DNA of 64,000 nt from Sulfobacillus thermosulfidooxidans DSM 9293 (GTDB lineage: Bacteria > Bacillota > Sulfobacillia > Sulfobacillales > Sulfobacillaceae). The notes below the pieces were generated by a model. It saw nothing but the letters and a program-made list of their open reading frames with translations, was not told the DNA's origin and did not search any database. Numbering within the stretch: the stretch's first letter is position 1; each line of letters begins with the position of its first letter. A program made the translations under genes and the position numbers. Location: assembly GCF_900176145.1 (NCBI RefSeq), contig NZ_FWWY01000001.1, positions 2,849,444 through 2,913,443 of the forward strand. Reading direction: 5' to 3'. Shown here piece after piece: positions 61,179-64,000 of this stretch.

Positions 61179-62124
61179 TGTGTACTTCGTGGGAACCCAG
61201 CAAATTCTTAAGGAATTAGGACTGAACAATAAGATTGTGACCGCTGAAATTTTTGCCAATCGGCCTGGGCTACTTGCAGGCATCGATGAGGCTTTGTCAT
61301 TACTGGAGCCTTTGCCAGTTCAGGTGGAGGCGTTAGACGAGGGCACAACAATCACCGCGAAACAAGTGGTGATGCGGATAACCGGACGTTACGGGGACTT
61401 TGGATTATACGAAACGGCATTGTTGGGGATTTTGGCGTCCTCTTCGGGTTGGGCAAGCGCGACTCGCGAGATTGTGGAAGCTGCCGATCCCGTTCCTGTC
61501 TATTCGTTTGGTGCCCGGCATGTCCATCCTGCGGTGGCTTCGGTGATGGACCGGGCTGCCTTGGTAGGCGGGGCTAAGGGAGCCAGTAGTATTTTGGGAG
61601 CTCGTCAGGCGAATCAAATGCCCTCGGGTACTATGCCTCATGCCTTACTTCTGATGGCCGGAGATACTGTCGAGGCTGCTTTGGCCTATGACCGGATCAT
61701 GCCAGAAGATGCTCCACGAGTGGTTTTGGTCGATACTTTCAAAGACGAGGCCGAGGAAGCAATTCGGGTGGCGGAGGCTCTGAAAGAGCGGCTTAATGCG
61801 ATCCGGCTGGATACGCCAAGAGAACGGGGCGGCGTGACACCGGAGTTAGTCCGAGAAATCCGTATTCGTCTTGCCCAAAAAGGGATTAATCATGTGGGAA
61901 TCTTTGTATCTGGCGGACTCACTCCGGAACGGATTATTGCTTTAAAAGAAGCTGGGGTTACGGGATTTGGTGTGGGCAGTTACATTGCGGCGGCTCCACC
62001 ACTTGATATGACGATGGATCTCAAAGCGATTGATGGTCAGCCCGTGGCGAAACGGGGGAGAATTCCTGGACTGACCCCTTCACCAGATCTTAAGATTCGT
62101 AAGTGGATGCCCAGCGGCGATTGA
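61039..62124 (+). CDS. pncB: Nicotinate phosphoribosyltransferase
   Basis: A 361-residue enzyme of the compact NAPRTase type: GLYETALLGILASSSGWAS, FGARHVHPAV, AALVGGAKGASSILGAR and GIFVSGGLTPERI. It makes NaMN from nicotinate in NAD salvage. The start codon lies 140 bases inside the pseudouridine synthase gene, with GAAGGG upstream; a second ATG at 61051 is possible. It is convergent with, and overlaps by 35 bases, the SWIM protein gene. Confidence 0.92.
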   Translation: MTNRMTSPNPDLQHVVSSVQAVQQYQPSPRGIRSATPEEIQAGITADVYFVGTQQILKELGLNNKIVTAEIFANRPGLLAGIDEALSLLEPLPVQVEALDEGTTITAKQVVMRITGRYGDFGLYETALLGILASSSGWASATREIVEAADPVPVYSFGARHVHPAVASVMDRAALVGGAKGASSILGARQANQMPSGTMPHALLLMAGDTVEAALAYDRIMPEDAPRVVLVDTFKDEAEEAIRVAEALKERLNAIRLDTPRERGGVTPELVREIRIRLAQKGINHVGIFVSGGLTPERIIALKEAGVTGFGVGSYIAAAPPLDMTMDLKAIDGQPVAKRGRIPGLTPSPDLKIRKWMPSGD

Positions 62125-63220
62125 ACAAGTTTGTTAAATCCTCATAGGCTTCGGGCGTGAGATGTTTCTTGAGTTCCTGCAGTTCAGGAAGCGATCCGGT
62201 TTCTAGACAATCGGCAATGAGATACGGCAATTTTTTGGACTCTGGTAGCCAATTAATAAGTGCCTGACGCACCATATGTTGTTCCTTTTCATCTTCGGGC
62301 CAGTGCTGTTCAATATAGTGGATAGCCTGGTCCATTTGGCCTTGGCGAATTAGGGCATGGGTTCTCCCTAAAAACAGCGGATCCATCGCTGCAAATTGAT
62401 CCCATAAAAAAACTATGGGCACGGAAGGTATCACTTCCAAAAGGGATAACAGACGCTGTACACGTTGCCATTGCCGCTCTCTTGGAAAAGGAATCACTCC
62501 CGGATTCCATAACTCAGCAAGAATCACGGGCGTCAATGCCTCGACTTCGCCAGGAAAACTCGAAAAAATATGGTCCAACGGCAAAAAGGGATTATAAGCC
62601 CACAGTTTAACCCAGAACAACAATCCCGGCTTGCGAATCAGCTGTGGGTTCTTCCAGCCCCTTAAAGCATTTAAAATCGCAGGATCATCTAACCAACTCG
62701 GATGGAGATCGACGAGCATTTGAGGCTGATGAATAATGCGCTCTAAATTATCCAGAGCCATTGGTTCGGTCTTAGTATGCGCGATGTTGCGAGGCAGCAT
62801 CCACCATGGCGCGATTTCGGGCACCAAGCGAAGAATATTCTTGCCTGTTGTAGCCTCAAAAAGAACGTTCCATGAATTTTGTAATGCCATGGCAAAGGCG
62901 TACGGTGGAAAAACAAATTGTTCGGGATGCTCGCGAAAACTTAGCAGTAAGGCTCCAATATGAGCACATGGTGCTGGGCGCGAACACGTGCAGCCCCCTT
63001 GCCACAAATCCTTAGAGAGTTCAAAATGTGGAATATAGGAGTCATGGTAACCACGCAGTTCCGCAATGAGGCGGCCAGGCATCCTCATCTTGCGGATACA
63101 GCGGTCTTCATAGATATAATCACGGGCTAAACGTAGTGTTTTCTCTGGAATTCGCCCTATATATTCGTCAACAATTTCTATGGTGATGTCCATCGGGTTT
63201 TGGGACACTATTTGAGACAT
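62090..63220 (-). CDS. SWIM zinc-finger protein
   Basis: A 376-residue protein with one clear motif: SWIM finger WQGGCTCSRPAPCAHIGALLL (CxC, C and H) at about residues 74-93. The remainder is helical and unknown. SWIM domains bind DNA or proteins. AAAAGGGGG lies before the ATG. Its 3' end overlaps pncB on the opposite strand. Confidence 0.8.
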   Translation of the reverse strand: MSQIVSQNPMDITIEIVDEYIGRIPEKTLRLARDYIYEDRCIRKMRMPGRLIAELRGYHDSYIPHFELSKDLWQGGCTCSRPAPCAHIGALLLSFREHPEQFVFPPYAFAMALQNSWNVLFEATTGKNILRLVPEIAPWWMLPRNIAHTKTEPMALDNLERIIHQPQMLVDLHPSWLDDPAILNALRGWKNPQLIRKPGLLFWVKLWAYNPFLPLDHIFSSFPGEVEALTPVILAELWNPGVIPFPRERQWQRVQRLLSLLEVIPSVPIVFLWDQFAAMDPLFLGRTHALIRQGQMDQAIHYIEQHWPEDEKEQHMVRQALINWLPESKKLPYLIADCLETGSLPELQELKKHLTPEAYEDLTNLFNRRWASTYES

Positions 63221-63275
63221 GATGGCCCCCTTTTAAAGGTTTTCTCAGTCACATCATGAGCTAGGAGGGATAAGG

Positions 63276-63431
63276 ATGCAAGTACGTTGCCAAATTTGTG
63301 GTACAGTAAGCGATGTGGCCGCTTGGACTAAAGAATACGAGCTATTAAAGTATAGTCCTGAACATCCTTACATCTGTCGTACCTGTCAGCAAAAGATTCA
63401 ATTGGAGGCTAAGGAAGGCCAGAAATCATAA
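63276..63431 (+). CDS. Small zinc-finger protein (DUF2197/YlaI-like), 51 aa
   Basis: This reading frame is short and I translated it directly: MQVRCQICGTVSDV, then YICRTCQQKIQ and a lysine-rich end. Two CxxC pairs (RCQIC and ICRTC) form a zinc ribbon as in DUF2197/YlaI. AGGAGGG lies before the ATG. Role unknown. Confidence 0.75.
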   Translation: MQVRCQICGTVSDVAAWTKEYELLKYSPEHPYICRTCQQKIQLEAKEGQKS

Positions 63432-63481
63432 AATCACTTGCAAAAATCTCGAAATCATGTTGTGATCAGGCGTAATAGCAT

Positions 63482-63895
63482 GTGGATATCATGGATAGAA
63501 AGGATGTTGACGGATTGATTCGGGGAATACGAGGAGCGACACAGGTCGATCGTGATGAGGCGCATCACATTTTAGAACGCACCCAGGAACTTTTGTTGGA
63601 GATGGCTCGCGCGAACGATATACGCCCAGAAGATATGAGCAGTATTTGTTTTACCATGACTCCTGATCTCCATGCGACCTTTCCAGCGGAAGCGGCACGA
63701 CAAATTGGTTGGCAATATGTGCCAGTTATCTGTATGCGAGAATTGGATGTCCCTCATGGATTGCCCATGACGGTACGCATTTTAATGCAAGCCGAGACGC
63801 AAAAATCGCAAGAAGAAATCCGCCACATCTATCAATATGGTGCTGTGGTATTACGCGAAGATCTCGTAAAGAGTCGTGAGGAGTCACAGGGATAA
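63482..63895 (+). CDS. aroH: Chorismate mutase, AroH type
   Basis: A 137-residue chorismate mutase of the AroH class: [37 protein letters not shown] with a catalytic Arg, and [18 protein letters not shown]. It makes prephenate. The start is GTG at 63482 or ATG at 63491; the upstream site is weak. The stop overlaps the cmk start by one base. Confidence 0.93.
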   Translation: MDIMDRKDVDGLIRGIRGATQVDRDEAHHILERTQELLLEMARANDIRPEDMSSICFTMTPDLHATFPAEAARQIGWQYVPVICMRELDVPHGLPMTVRILMQAETQKSQEEIRHIYQYGAVVLREDLVKSREESQG

Positions 63896-64000
63896 TGAAG
63901 GCTGTGGGACGAGGCCCAGTCGTGACAGTCGACGGGCCTGCCGGTGCAGGCAAAAGCACCGTGGCCCGAAAAATGGCGGAACGATTGGGCTTTTTGTATC
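63895..64000 (+). CDS. cmk: Cytidylate kinase (partial)
   Basis: The first 35 residues are seen: [20 protein letters not shown], the P-loop of CMP kinase. The rest is cut by the window edge. The ATG overlaps the aroH stop (TAATG), and a GTCGTGAGGAG ribosome site lies upstream. The aroH-cmk order fits Firmicute gene order. Confidence 0.9.
   Translation, partial: MKAVGRGPVVTVDGPAGAGKSTVARKMAERLGFLY

Overview
The window looks like chromosomal DNA of an acidophilic, endospore-forming, sulfur-oxidising Firmicute of the Sulfobacillus type. This is inferred from three things seen together: a sulfur-oxidising heterodisulfide-reductase-like (sHdr) operon, a full set of sporulation genes (spoIIAA-spoIIAB-sigF, spoVAC-AD-AE-AEa-AF, spmA, spmB, ytfJ), and a secreted G1-family acid peptidase. 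Shine-Dalgarno sites are strong, GTG and TTG starts are common, and base composition appears near 50% GC. No insertion sequence, CRISPR array, tRNA or rRNA was seen.

Layout. 1-4.9 kb: a citramalate-synthase-type gene (cut by the window edge), a membrane-anchored fibronectin-III protein, a disulfide-reductase-family flavoprotein that has lost its redox cysteines, and a small unknown protein. 5.1-17.6 kb: one long operon, dsrE2 - shdrC1 - shdrB1 - shdrA - hyp - fused HdrC/HdrB - etfB - etfA - membrane Fe-S/cytochrome-b-like ETF:quinone oxidoreductase - two lipoate-binding proteins - lipoate ligase - tusA - dsrE - GAF protein, closed by a strong terminator. TusA and DsrE proteins should pass sulfane sulfur to the sHdr/lipoyl-protein machinery. 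Electrons could then go through EtfAB and the membrane protein to menaquinone. 17.7-24.6 kb: a small unknown protein, a PrsW-type protease, a PsiE-like protein and a four-gene ABC exporter. 24.6-27.0 kb: proBA behind a proline T-box. 27.3-38.5 kb: transporters, PAP2 phosphatase, uracil-DNA glycosylase, sulfurtransferase plus site-2 protease, G1 peptidase, phosphoesterase, amino-acid permease and alanine dehydrogenase. 38.7-47.4 kb: xerD, dacF, a DksA-like zinc protein, and the spoIIA and spoVA operons. 47.6-54.9 kb: lysA, trpS, scpA, scpB, a DUF2953 protein, ytfJ, and an NHEJ operon (Ku, stand-alone ligase, stand-alone LigD polymerase) whose last gene (to 56.5 kb) is an SNF2-family helicase. 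56.7-64 kb: a thioredoxin/glutaredoxin-like oxidoreductase with an in-frame UGA, then panC, spmA, spmB, ridA, a pseudouridine synthase, nicotinate phosphoribosyltransferase, a SWIM-finger protein, aroH and the start of cmk.

The three observations most worth following are these. (1) A probable selenoprotein at 56660-57328: UGA replaces the first cysteine of a C-P-H-C active site and is followed at the right distance by a bacterial-SECIS-like hairpin. (2) An sHdr operon that carries its own EtfBA and a membrane ETF:menaquinone oxidoreductase-like protein, giving a full proposed electron route to quinone. (3) A translationally coupled Ku-ligase-polymerase-SNF2 helicase operon.
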